This document shows, one piece after another, positions 1 through 12,424 of a DNA stretch of 64,000 bases. A model generated the notes under the pieces. The model had not been told where the DNA came from. It was given only the letters and a program-made list of their open reading frames with translations, and ran no database searches. Origin of the DNA: Tanytarsus gracilentus (Eukaryota; Arthropoda; Insecta; Diptera; Chironomidae); contig JAXRKN010000044.1 of NCBI GenBank assembly GCA_038502055.1, positions 11,367,501-11,431,500 of the forward strand, written 5' to 3'. Position 1 is the first letter of the stretch; each line of letters opens with the position of its first letter. Position numbers and translations under genes: made by a program.

Positions 1-65
1 TTTGCTATTCCCAAAAAAACACTCATTCACACACAATTGGACACATCTTTAAAAATTAAAAATAA

Positions 66-2874
66 AAAAACACAAATGTCCAGAGTGTCCTGCATCAGCA
101 AGCGAAAAGAAATCTAAAATGTCAATGTCATTTGTCAAGTCTGCAAGCGAGCTATGGAACAGTTGGCAGCCAGAGCAGTGACGAACAGAGTAGCGAGAAT
201 GAACATCAACAAGTTGCAATCTCATCGTCTTCCATCAATTCCTCAATATCGACGCTCAATAATCATCATCATCACTATAATCAATTGCATATTTTGAAGA
301 AGCAAGGTGTGTCGGGTGAAAGCTGTGATGCGAGTGTCATTGGACATTCGAGTGACATACTCATAAGGAAATATGACAAGGACTTTAAGTGAGCATACTC
401 TTGAGTGCGAAAGATTACGCAAAATGAGAAAAGTGAATTTCACAAAAAATGACAGTTGAACCTATAAATATAAATTGACTTTATATTTTTTTCTATTGCG
501 GCATCTTGAACAAGATTAAAGTCATCATGTAACATAAAAATTAACTTTTTTGTCAGATCAAAACAGCTCATTAAGGATGCTATCCTAGACAACGACTTCC
601 TTAAGCACCTCGACTGCGTTCAAATACGAGAACTTGTCGAATCAATGTATAGTCGCGATGTGACCTACGGTGAATACGTTATTCGTGAAAATATGCCCGG
701 CAATCATCTCTACGTGTCCGCCGAGGGTGAGTTTGAAATCGAGGTGGGTGGTCAAGTCTTGGGAATTTTATCAACTGGCAAAGCTTTTGGTGAATTGGCA
801 ATTTTATATAATTGCCGGCGAACAGCGTCGATCAGAGGTGAGTTTTGTGGTAAAGGTCGAAGCGATTTTTCATCATTAAATTTTAATTTTCTATCAGCAA
901 TAAAAAGCAATTCGCGCGTTTGGGTGCTTGATAGACGTGCCTTCCAGCAAATTATGATGCGAACTGGCTTACAAAGAATCGAGGAAAATGTCGAGTTCCT
1001 CAAGTCAGTGCCTTTGTTGAAAATACTAAGCACAGATGTGCTTTGTAAAATCGCTGATGTACTTGAGTTGGTAAGTTTTCAACGAAAGTATGTGAAAATG
1101 TGTCTACATGTTTATTCTTACAATTAGGAATTCTATCCGGAAGGTGCTTACATCATACGTCAAGGCACTCACGGCGACTCATTCTTCCTAATTAGTCAAG
1201 GCTCGGTGAAGGTTACACAAAAAATACCCGGTAGATATTTTGCGCTTGAATTTAATTAATCGCAAACTTAAACCTTTAATTCACAGGCACTCAAGCAGAA
1301 CAAGAAATCAGGACACTCAATCGAGGAGATTACTTTGGCGAGCAGGCTCTAATAAAAGAGGATAAACGAACGGCAAATATCATTGCACTTAGTCCCGGTG
1401 TGGAATGTCTAACTCTCGATCGTGAAGCTTTCAATTTGCACATTGGCGACCTCATAGAGCTGCATCAAAGAGATTATGGGGATAAAGATCGTCTTTACGC
1501 TATCAAAAATCAAAAGAACAAACAAATGCTCATCGTTGATAGTGGAAGTTACTTTTCGAAAGGTTTTTATTTCATCTTTTATGTCCATGACCATAATAAT
1601 TTATTTTTTCGAATCACAGAATTTGAGGATATGGAATTAAAGGATCTGACGCGCTTGGCAACTATCGGTCTCGGTGGATTTGGAAGAGTTTTACTCGTTA
1701 AAGACAACAAATGCAAAGATTTAAAAATCTATGCGCTAAAGCAAATGAAAAAGGTTCACATAGTGGAGACGAAGCAGGAGGAGCATGTCTTTAATGAGCG
1801 TAAAATTATGCGAGCATGTGAGAACAATTTTTTTTGTACGAGAATTTTTATTAGAGAAATTATCTAGGCGCCGACAGTCCGTTCATTTGCCAGCTCTACA
1901 GGACATTTCGTGATAATAAATTCATTTATTTGCTGCTTGAGGCTTGTCTAGGTGGCGAGGTGTGGACAATTTTGAGGAACGAAGGACGATTTGAAGAAAC
2001 GACCGCTCAATTTTTAATCGGCTGTGTACTTGAAGCTTTTGAATTTCTTCACGAGAGAGGAATCGTTTGTGAGTAATTTTAAATAATTCCTAGAAATCCA
2101 GGAATTTTAAAAAAATTAAATTTTACAGATCGAGATCTTAAGGTGAGAAAGTTTTATGAATTTTTAATTTATTAAATTTTAATGATTTTCAGCCTGAAAA
2201 TCTCATGCTGACATCAAATGGTTATGTGAAATTAGTTGATTTTGGATTTGCCAAGCAAATTGGATATTCTTCTAAAACTTGGACCTTTTGCGGCACACCT
2301 GGTAAATATTCTTTAAATATATATGTTTTAAAATAAATTTAATCAATTATTTTTTAGAATACGTCGCGCCTGAAATAATTTTAAATAAAGGTCACGATCG
2401 AGCTGTCGACTATTGGGCATTGGGCGTTTTAATTAGCGAACTCATTACCGGCTTCCCTCCATTCTCATCAAAGGATCCACTCAAAACTTATAATCTTATT
2501 CTAAAAGGCATCGATGCCATCGAGTATCCAAGACACGTGTCCCGTTCAGCCATAAGTCTAATAAAAAGATTATGTCGCGATGTCCCGAACGAAAGATTAG
2601 GTTATCAACGTAATGGAATTGCTGATATAAGAAAGCACAAGTAAGTTGTTTGTATATTTATTTTTGTGACACTCGCAATTAGATTAAATTTCCATTATCT
2701 CTTTCCCGCAGATGGTTCCAAGGATTCGATTTTGAGAGTTTGTCAAACTTAACGCTCAAACCACCACAAATTTCCTACGTTAATGGACCACTCGATCTAT
2801 CAAATTTTGACACTTTTCCTCCCGACAACGAGAACGTACAAGAAGAGACCTCGGGTTGGGATAAAAATTTCTAG
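66..2874 (+). CDS. cGMP-dependent protein kinase (PKG), 5' end outside window
   Basis: Serine/threonine kinase activated by cGMP. Exons: <66-388 (true start uncertain), 557-837, 898-1070, 1128-1230, 1287-1562, 1620-1817, 1868-2068, 2129-2142, 2193-2301, 2358-2640, 2712-2874; all phases join. Order: Ser/His-rich N-terminus, cyclic-nucleotide domain A (FGELAILYNCRRTAS), domain B (FGEQALIKEDKRTAN), kinase domain, AGC-type tail ending SGWDKNF. Both nucleotide pockets keep the Arg-Thr pair typical of cGMP binding. The kinase shows a glycine loop (GLGGFGRV), Lys in YALKQMKK, YRDLK, DFGFAK and the activation loop TWTFCGTPEYVAPE, so it should be active. The first exon is open from base 66 with no in-frame ATG, so the start codon lies upstream. 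It is more divergent than I would expect for foraging or Pkg21D, and may be a third insect PKG; paralog not resolved. It converges on the alpha-mannosidase gene. Confidence 0.93.
2129..2142 (+). other. 14-nt microexon of the PKG gene
   Basis: Only 14 nt lie between a TTTTACAG acceptor and a GTGAGA donor. Joined to the flanking exons it supplies most of the catalytic loop (Y)RDLK, including the catalytic Asp and Lys. Skipping it would shift the frame and remove the catalytic residues. Confidence 0.88.
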
Positions 2875-2886
2875 TGTCTACTCGTT

Positions 2887-3030
2887 AATAAAAAGTGCTC
2901 AAAAGTTTTTTTAATACAAATTTGCCTTATATACAAGATTCAAATTCTAATGGGATATTCGAGACATTAATTTTATATTCGTCTCATTCCAAATAAATAA
3001 AAATTGTTGAAATTAAAATATTTTTTTATT
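2887..3030. terminator. convergent poly(A) signals of PKG (+) and alpha-mannosidase (-)
   Basis: AATAAA on the + strand at 2887-2892 and again within 2991-3000 follows the PKG stop. AATAAA on the - strand (TTTATT at 3025-3030) follows the mannosidase stop at 3046. The two stop codons are only 171 bp apart. Confidence 0.6.
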
Positions 3031-3045
3031 AAATTCTTTAAGTTT

Positions 3046-6000
3046 TCACATCCTTGGATAGAGAGACATGATAAAAGTTCGAATTTGCATTGGATCGAGA
3101 GTAATTTCAGCGTCGACAACCGGCTGAAGGTCGCTTGCATCAATGTTCATTGAAAAATCTGCCGAGTCAGGTCTAAAATGTAATCTCTGTTTCTGTTCAA
3201 TCCATTGATTTGCCGATAAAATGACTTCTTGCAGCTCAACTACCATGCCGGGGAAAACATCTGCCAAATTAAAACGTATTGGCTTCGATAGCTCTGGATC
3301 TTCGTCTTTCTCCAACAAATGCTCAAATCGAATTAGAAAAGCTCCATCTTTCCATGGCTCGAATGTCATGAAATAAACATTTTGCGGTAGAGACAATCCA
3401 ATCGATGAATGCTGGTTAAAAGAGGGATCAAATCAAGTATAATGATGCAGTTATTTGAGAAAGAGAGAGAAATGATAATGTGTATGGGTGAAATTGTCGG
3501 CATATGAGATTTTATTGTGGGTGGAGAAAATTGAGAGCTGATATTTCCTAGAGTTATTAATCTAAACAACTAAAAAATCTTTAAAATTTTCAAGTAGAAT
3601 TTAAAGCATCGAATCAACTCCAATAAATTCATTCATAGCATGAAAATGAGATGGCAAAATCTTTCAGTTAAAAAGAGAAAACTTACAATGTTCGTATACT
3701 TTTTCGTCCAATCATCATAGCTAATGCTCGATACATCATCAAAAAAGAGCCAATTAGGAAGTAAAATGCGGTTTTGTAGCAATCTTTCTCGTCCCTGAAG
3801 CGTGGGATGTTCATTCGTTTTCTCCCCGAATATCATGTAGTGCTTTCCGCGTGCAATCAAGCCCTTACCAAAAGCTGTTTCATTGAGCGCTTCGCCAACA
3901 CCAAAAGCATCGTCATGTAATAGTCTGCGATGAATCTGAAAATTGTGTCGGAGATTGATTGAGTGATGTATTTCTCAAAAGTTTGATTAAATTAAATTTT
4001 TTAACGGTTGAAAAAAATTTAAACCTAAAAATTTTGATTTTTAAATTTAAAAATTATTTAACGGTTTTTTAAGGACAATTTTTAAGCTGAAAATTTCATC
4101 TATAAATTCACTCAAATTTAAATTAAGATGAGTCATTGACATACCATTAATTCACATGTGCCGTCGAATAAACTTGAACCGCCTTGTGCGCGATCTGTGA
4201 GCACTGCCAAACGATGTTTTTCATCCTCGATTGCAATTTTAGTATTGATTGGATAATAATTTCCAGCGACGGGCTCTTTTATGTTCACTTTCCAAGTTTC
4301 GCGGTAATTGCGTTTTCTCTTTAACATTTCACGTCCATTTGAGTCAGTGTAAAAAACTCCGTTGTTCTTCATGACTGTATAGAATCTTGAAATTATTTCT
4401 TTGCCGCCGTCCTCAACTGGAATCGGTCCAACGAGCCATTCAAACTCAACAAAATGTTCCGTTTTATAAACTCGCACGACTTGACTCAACCAATCTGTAA
4501 ATTTCTGATGAATTTCGTCAACTAAGTCACCGCGAACCACATCGATGGTCGCTGATTTTGCGATAATTTTTTCGCTGCTGTTTGGATCCGGTCGAAACTG
4601 AAAAAGAATATTTTTAATGCTTAATTGTGAATTGTATTAAAAAGTAAATCTTACAATGTAAGCTCCACTCGAACGATTCTCAAACACTTCATTATTACCG
4701 ACTGCACCCTTATACATGACGAAATTCTGTGAGACTTTATTACTGGTGCCATTGATGGTGATTGTCGATAAAAGTCCATTTACATCGAATGTTAAATTAA
4801 AGAAATCATTGCCAATAATGACCGGTTGAGGTTTTCGTTTATCGCGTCGCAAATAAATAACTTGAGGTTGAATTTCGTTCATTATGCGCGATATGAAGTA
4901 GGATTTATATCCGAATGCCGGCACTTCTGTGGCTTGAAAAATGAGCTCACTATTGGCAGTGCTTGAGCGATAATTTAGTGATTTTATGGAGTCTGGAATG
5001 GATACGAGTTGAGAGGGTACGACAATGTTTCGATAATCGCGAACTTCATATTTAACTCCGGAAACTGGCACTCGAACGTACTCGTATGTCGCATGTGCCA
5101 AAGGATTATAAACAGTCACCATAAATTGATTTGAATTTTCCGATATGTTGCAGCTCGAAATGTTTAGATTCAGACAGGATTCGAATTTGAATTCCCAATT
5201 ATTGGAACTTTGCGCATGATGCGTTTTGTTGTTTACGCTCGTCGGCGGCACTTTGCCGGTCGTAAATTGATTGAGGGCTGATTTTGTGTTTGCTGTGCAT
5301 GCCGCAATTGCAACATACAATAAACGACTGTAGTCGTTGGCAACGTGTTGCTTCTCGGTGCCAGTTACTGCATCATGATGCTGCATCACACCCATAGCTC
5401 TTCTTAATGCCGTCAAGTGAGCCTCAAAATGGGTTTCGGGCACTTTTGCGGTTGCCGATAGTTGCTTGCATACCTGCAAAAAGTGATTGCCGACACGTTC
5501 GAAGCGCTTAATTGTTGGTCGTGAAGTGAAGTAGCCAGTCCAGTATGCGTGCGGATCGGAAGCGTATGGGAAAAAGTCGTCACTCTTTGTTGGCCATGTG
5601 ATTCCCGCATCATAAAGAGATTTTAAATAACACGACGGCGTGGAATAGAATAGATTGACTTTTAAGCCATCTGTCTGACGTTGATTCGTGTATCTGAAAA
5701 TGGAGATGAGATTTGGATGTGATTGATTTTTTTTATTTTGAGGATTTGAAGCAAGGTGAAGAGTTTCAAAGGCTTAAAGTGGTTTTTAGTAAAAAATTGA
5801 GCTTTTTTATTTAAGAATTTAAAAAATAAATTTTGATTTTTTCTTTTCGAAAATCGATTTTTTTTTCATTAAAAGTCCACTCAACTTTTATCCAAAATAG
5901 ACACTCAGTTTTTTCTGCTCACATCACAATCAATAAATTTCTCAAATTTGCTTACTTTATCAGTTTATCGATATTCTTAAACCACATATTTGCCGATTGA

Positions 6001-8251
6001 TAATTAAAATCTTCACCCATAGTGATTATGACATTATTCGTTGCATAATGAAGTGACTGGTTTTTCACATAGCTTACAAAGTCATCAACCTAATGAGATT
6101 TTTTTAAAATAATTATCACATGCTGAGAAAAGAAGATTGGCGAGCAAAAATTTGATATTTTAAAGTGTGACTTGAGCAGAAGAAGAAGAGCGAATGACCG
6201 TAGTGACGTCGATAGGAATAAAATAAATTTATTGGTCAATAAGAGAGAGAATAATGACTCGAATAAAAGAAAATTTATATTCTTGACGTCACTTATACTG
6301 AATTAAAAATTCCAAGTGCGGAAATTCAAATTTTTTAATTTTAAAAAATCCAAAAAAGAATTTTTAAATATCCGAAAAAGTTAAATGCCCGCACTTGTTA
6401 CACTTTTACCTTATGAGCTTATCCAAGTTCTTATAATAGACATGAGCATCCATGTAGGTGAAATCCCCACCCATGGTCATTATGATATTATTCGTGCGAT
6501 AAGAAGCTGATTGCGTTTGAATGAAATTAACAAATTCCGTCACCTAAAGATCAAATTTTAGCTCCCAACCGAGTTATTAAAAAAGTTTATGAGTCACTCA
6601 CCCTGCGGTCGACATTATAGTCAGGACTATGCTTATCATCAATAATAGGCTCATCGTCACATAAAATGTCGAAGCAAAAGCCATTCGGAGGTCCATAATT
6701 GTTATAGAGGACACCCGTAAAAAGATCGGTGTTGTCTACGCAACATAAAAATTATTATTGAACATAAAAAAATGGGAACTGAGATTTACCCAAATTTGCA
6801 CTCGACCTCCAAATCATCTCAGGTGTTTTGTTGAGAAGACGAGCCATTTTGTCTTGATAGTCAAGGCGACCGATAAAAAGTCCATCGAAACCCATCTGAG
6901 AGAAGAGTGACGCTTGCTCACGAGAATGACCGAAAGGATCAATTTGCCAGCTAAATTTTTAAAGTTTAATAATAAAATTCTTAAGTTTTTTTGAAACTTA
7001 CCCAACACGTGGACGCCCACACTCTCCGAAAGTATCGTTTAAGAATCTGAGACCCCATGTAAATTGATCTATGATGCTCTGATAATGTGTAGTTGCCTCA
7101 TCGTTCATCGACCACGCTCCGCCGATAAATTCGAGACGTCCCTCATTCACGAGCATCTTCACCTGCTCCTTCAATTTATCATCCTGCTCACGCCACCATT
7201 TTGAGAAGAATGCTAGAAGTGATGAGTTATGTTAGCAATAAAAGTCTAATGCATCATTATGGCATTATCTCTCTCTGTCTCACCTGACTCAACGTATATG
7301 AAGCGTTTGGCAGGATCTTGGAGGAGCGCTTGAACAACGGAATCGATGATATATTGAACGCCGGCTTTTTGTATCGTGCCCTTGCCTATGAAAAATAAAC
7401 GATCGTCATGTTATGATTACATAAAGTGGGAAGCTAAAATCAACGCGAAAAAGCCTGCTTGTCATCAAAAAAAAATTCTATAAAAAATATTTTTTTACGA
7501 CTTCTTTTGTTTCATCGTCGCTCGAAAAAATAAACAAGATTTTGCAAACATGAAATTTGACTTTAAAAATATTTGATATGTTTATAATTTTGCTTTTGTA
7601 TGCGATGAGTTTATGAAATTAATGTATGTATGTATTATTATTTTTTACTACTTGAAAATTAAATTATATTTTTTAAACTATTTTACTCACTTCCATAATA
7701 ATATTGATCAACAGTTTTCAACCATCCGACATCATCGTGAGTGTGAGCCACTAAATGGACATTGAGCATATCGGGTTTTATTTTTGGACATGACTGTGAG
7801 AAATTGGATAAAAAGCTCGTTATGTTCTCAAATAAAAAAAATAAAATAAAATATAACAAGATTTTTTTCAATTTCACTTTTTATCATTTTTTTGTAAAAT
7901 ATTTTTTGAGAATTTTTTCCTTCTCGCAAACACTGAAATAAATTTTAATTATCACTATAATTTGATTTTTATTCACACTTTCTTATCACTTGAACTTTTC
8001 GACACTTATTAAAATATTAAATAAATTATTATCACCTCATAGCCACACTTCGAAGGTTCGTCTTTCTCAATTTCATTATTAAGTTTACTAGCTAATTTTT
8101 TCCATCTTGGCAGACGATTTTCCTCGGCACTATTACTCGTGCCATTGCTTTCGTCTTCAACAATTTTCAGCCACGGACTCGAGACACTAAGTGAGATGTA
8201 AAAAGAAATTGTCAACAGAAAAATTACACTCCGCATGATTGATGTCATCAC
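3046..8251 (-). CDS. MAN2B1: lysosomal alpha-mannosidase (glycoside hydrolase family 38)
   Basis: Cleaves alpha-linked mannose from N-glycans in the lysosome. Exons, 5' to 3': 8036-8251, 7691-7793, 7284-7385, 7002-7212, 6790-6950, 6602-6735, then either 6410-6543 or 5956-6089, 4655-5693, 4145-4597, 3687-3935, 3046-3411. This gives 1055 aa against about 1011 in human. A hydrophobic signal peptide (about residues 1-24) precedes the GH38 domain. Zinc-site motif HTHDDVGW has H91 and D93; the nucleophile is D215 in IDPFGHSREQ; D336 in MG-x-DF is the likely acid/base (by recalled homology to bovine Asp319); a second zinc His is in MQHHDAVTGT. The C-terminal beta domains contain FYTDSNGREM and VLTDRAQGGSS, as in mammals. 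All phases agree. The alternative exon pair is described separately. Orthology to human MAN2B1 and fly LManII-type enzymes is strong. Confidence 0.96.
5956..6089 (-). other. alternative exon 7b of alpha-mannosidase
   Basis: A 134-nt exon between a CATTAG acceptor and a GTAAGC donor. It encodes VDDFVSYVKNQSLHYATNN through FKNIDKLIK, including TMGEDFNY with the putative acid/base Asp. It matches the length and phases of the exon at 6410-6543 and aligns with it at about 23 of 44 residues. It is the closer of the two to human, which has ANMWFKN in the same place. Confidence 0.88.
6410..6543 (-). other. alternative exon 7a of alpha-mannosidase
   Basis: A 134-nt exon between a CTTTAG acceptor and a GTAAAA donor. 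It encodes VTEFVNFIQTQSASYRTNN through YKNLDKLIR, with TMGGDFTY at the putative acid/base position. It replaces the human-like ANMWFKN with AHVYYKN. It lies 320 bp from exon 7b and appears to be its tandem duplicate. Confidence 0.88.
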
Positions 8252-11200
8252 TATTCAACGGCTGTAAAAAGACTGAAATTTTTATGTTCTCGCGCGAAGC
8301 TCATGAATAAAATCAGGCATGATTTACGCTCCCGGAGTAAGCAGCAAGTGGCTGTTGCGAGAGAATTAGAAAGAATTTCTGTCAACAAACTCGAATGCGA
8401 GTAATAATTGAGAAATTTCAAACAGAAACACGAACGAGAGAATCAAATAGAATGAGAAAAGTACATTTGTCACATAATGTTCTCTCTCACATGAGCGACG
8501 ACGCGAGTTATGAGACGATGAGACACATTAGACATGGAAATTCTACTTTACGGCTTTCGTCGACGGTCGTTTATGGATTTATGGGAGAGTCTGTCTAATG
8601 GGCGCAAACAGGTAGCTAGAAATGCACTCTGCTACATATCTCGCTGCTGTTTCCGTACACAATTATAAAGTACAACGATAATGAAATGCCGCATAAGTAG
8701 CTATATGAGAGGTGAAATGGGAGTTGTTCAAAAATTTTGACAACAAATTATTAAATTATTTAAAAAACCGTTAAAAATATTTCTTTTGGACTTTTTAAAA
8801 TTAAAAAATTTATTCTTAACGCTTTTTATAAATTATTTTGAAATTTTAACAAAACTTATTTAAAAGCCGTTAAAAACAAATTTTTAAAATCTAAATTTTT
8901 GAATTTTACAATTTTAAGAAAATTTATTTTTAACGGTTTTTATTTTTTAGTAAATTTTTAAATATTTTTAATTTGAAATTTTTAATGACGTCATTTCCAA
9001 ATCCACCCCACCATCACTCCAATTCTCTGTGTCAACTAGATGTTGAAATATCTTAAAAGAACTGTAACAAGAAGAACGAAAGTAAAATTTGTACATTGGA
9101 TAAAAAGCTGCTCGAGCATGACATCAAAAGCGAAACTGAGACTGAAACTGAATTTATGAGAAGAAAAAATATGATGCTATTTGATGATTCTGAGAGATTA
9201 AATTTGATTAGCTTTGATGGGAGGAAAAAGATTAAAGAGAAAACTCGAGATTTTTCGCGTTGTTCTAAGAAAAATTATTTTTTATTTTTTAAAATAAAAA
9301 TGTGCTGATAAATTTTATTGGTGCGATTTGTAAATTTGATATTGGAAATTGTTCCAGGAATAATTAAAATGTAGATCAAGAGTTTCAAAAAAAAAATTGA
9401 ATTAATCAATTTTTGGTTTATATAAAAGTAAATTTGTCAATATTATTTTTAAATTTCATAAACTTTTAACGCAATTTTTAACACTGAAAAATCTCGTCTA
9501 TTTGCGTTGAAATTAAGTGACATGAAAATTAAATTACAACCCCAGCTGAGTTCAATAAAAAAGTGTCCAAAATATTCAAACACTGCTGTGCATCAACAAG
9601 CTTAAAAAATGCAATTTGTCACAAAAAAAATTTCATATCGATATGGCAAAAAAAAATAAATTTAATTTTTATGGAGAAATAAATATCGGAAGTTTTTTTC
9701 TCTCGCAACTCAACCCCGTGATATTGCTGCAATTTTTTACCAATCACTCGTGCGGTGGTTATGCATTAATTATCAATTAATGAACTTAATGGTTTTGCTG
9801 TGTTTTATCACACTCGTGCTTTTGTCACTGACGGCCAAGCAACGAAATTTCTCTCGCATATTTTCACAATAATTTATTAAAAATATTCGGTTTGCGTGCA
9901 ATTAGCAAAAATCATCGGTAGTTGCTATTACATTGAAAATTTTGTGGGCTGATCGCTTTAAATTTTTAAAAGATTTTCAGTATCACTGAATAATTCTTTA
10001 AATTTTCAATTATCACATTTTTTTTTCTACCAAAATTGACGTTCATTCGTTTTGCCACACGCATTCGATAAAAGGCAATTATCTCAATCAAATAAAAAGC
10101 CTAAAGCTTTTAATTATTGGACAACGCATGACTGCTCGAAATCAATTGTGGTTATTTAAAGTTTGATAGCCATAAAAAAGGCTATAAAAAAGTCGAGAAG
10201 CCATAAACTAAAGTTTTTTTTGTCACTGTATGAAAATTCATTCATGACAAATAAAATTGATTTTCCCATAAATTTAAAATCAATAGAGACAACTCACACT
10301 AACAATATTAAAAAAAATTACAAAATCAATCCATCGATTTTTCACTTAAGTCGTTAGAAAATTTATTGGCGAGTGTTTAGAAAGCAAAAGTTGTCGAAGA
10401 GGTTCAAATGTGCAATTTATGGAGAGTCTGAGCATTCCGAGACAATGTGTGCACGCAATTAACAACATAAGAAGAAGAAGTTCTCGGAACGACGTGCGAT
10501 AAGTGGAGCAATATTGATTAATGCAATTTATGTGAATGTGCAATGGAAGTGACGAGACGACAACTGCGATAAATCGATGCGATAGAGAAGCTGAAAGGTG
10601 AAGTGCGGTTGCTTAGTACAATGCAAATAGGTTATTGTCAGTTGAGTGAATAAAAAGCGTGTTTCGAGAGAAAATTTTCAAGTTGCTGTTAAACTTGGAT
10701 TTTTATCTTGTTGTGATTGAAAATCATTCAAAAAATCATACAAAAAAAATCAATAAAAAAATAATTCAAAAAAATTAATTGATCTTAATCGCGGTCCTTA
10801 ATTTCAGCGAAATCCATAATTAATAGCCACTAATAAAGTTAAAATGTGCGGAATTGATAGTTCTAGCAGATTAATGTCCTCACTCACTATCACGATCCGG
10901 CATTTTTCCTAGTGATTTATGCACTCACTCAAGTAGTTCATTTGACCATTTCTCATCTCCTTCTTTAACACTCACCCACCGCCTCCTGCCGCTTCGACTC
11001 GCACACATCACACATAATTTATTTTACTGCATAATGACCATTTCTGTATTTAAGGCTGAGAAAAAGATTGATATAAAATCATCTCGTATCACATGTTCCA
11101 TCTTCCTTCTTCTCCGGGTTTTTTTTACGGTCAGCATTATCATTTCAATACCAGGGTGGTGTTTTTATGACCTCCATTTCCACTCGCATTTTATTATCAT

Positions 11201-12424
11201 ACACAGAGAGAAAGAGAAAAGAAGTGACGACTATCATCACCAGTGACAGTATGAGAGCATTTTGATTGGGTCAAATTTATGTCTTGAAATTAATTGTTTT
11301 CTAATAGTGTCGGAGTGAATTTTTGATGATCGAATGATAAAATTAACTTATTGATTTCTCATAAATCGAATTATTAAATTTTAAGTTTTTTAAGCACAAA
11401 AATTAATTGAACATGAATTTAAAAATTATTTTGCACCTTCTCAAATTTTCAAAGAACGTTGCTGATAAGTTTTTGGCAAATTAATTTTTCACCTCATAAA
11501 CTTTTATTATTTTCACTTAACAAACAAATACGCGCTCATGACGATTGAAACACATCACTTACACTTCAATGGATTTTATTGTATTGCAATTTCTTTTTTT
11601 TCTCTGTTAAATTGATTAGATAAAAGCTCGAAGTTATTTCGTGTATGCGTAAAATTTACTCGTTCAGTGTTTTGAGTACCTCCAAAAGGTGAAGAAGAGT
11701 GAGTTATTTTTTTCTTCCTTCAGTTTATTATTCTGCTCGTGAAATTTGCACGCGTATGTGAAGCGGAAGTTTTCCTTGAAGCATGTTTGTGTCAAAAAAA
11801 ATCATGGCTCTGGATTATTTTTTTTTCGAGGGGCTTCTTTCTCATTGAAGCTTATTCTGAATAAATTTGTCTTGATTTATTACCATTATAGTTGCTTAAT
11901 AAATCGAAGAAACTTCTTTTTTCCGAAACAACATGATCAACAAAGATTAGGCGATAAATTTATGAACTTAACGCGCTCGAGCGTGGTTGGAATTTTCGAG
12001 AGTGCATGAAGAAATTTTTTTTTGTTGGTGCCAGGAGAGATTACGACTCAAGTGTCGAGGACGATAAAAAAATTAAAAAACAAACAATTTCTATTTTTCC
12101 CATGATAACCTCAAAAATCATTAAATCTTTTTTTTATCGCACAATAAATCAATAAATTCGAGATTTCAAAATGTCAATAATATTGGGAGTCAGTGTCATG
12201 TATGACTCACATGGCAAATACGTTTATTTTATTTTTTGCGGACCTTAATCAGCGACGAAATGATAAGAAATAGGTTGAGCTGCCGATAAATCACACATAT
12301 GGCTTCCACTGCATACATAGAAAAAAAAATTAAGCGTAAATTTTCACTGAAACTGATAACACATAAAAAATATTCAGTGTCACGAAAAAAATTACTCCAA
12401 AAAATATTTTTTGTATACAGAAAA
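8252..12424. other. 4.2-kb spacer between alpha-mannosidase and the small membrane-protein gene
   Basis: No convincing coding exon on either strand. It must hold the promoters of the two divergent genes and probably a 5' untranslated exon of the downstream gene, because a good acceptor (TGTATACAG) lies just before that gene's ATG. The 8,740-8,990 part is very A/T-rich and repeats short TAACGG(T)TTTT-like words in both orientations. Short open frames here look random. Confidence 0.5.

Noticed and set aside
7691..7877. Alternative signal-peptide-like leader (MKLKKILLYFILFFLFE) running into mannosidase exon 2
   Set aside because: The frame begins at GTG, and an in-frame TAA lies two codons upstream with no ATG. 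A good TTTCTCACAG acceptor shows this stretch is intron 1.
12299..12424. 42-residue N-terminal extension of the small membrane protein from ATG 12299
   Set aside because: Lys/Phe-rich translation of A/T-rich DNA ending at a TGTATACAG acceptor; more likely intron or 5' UTR.
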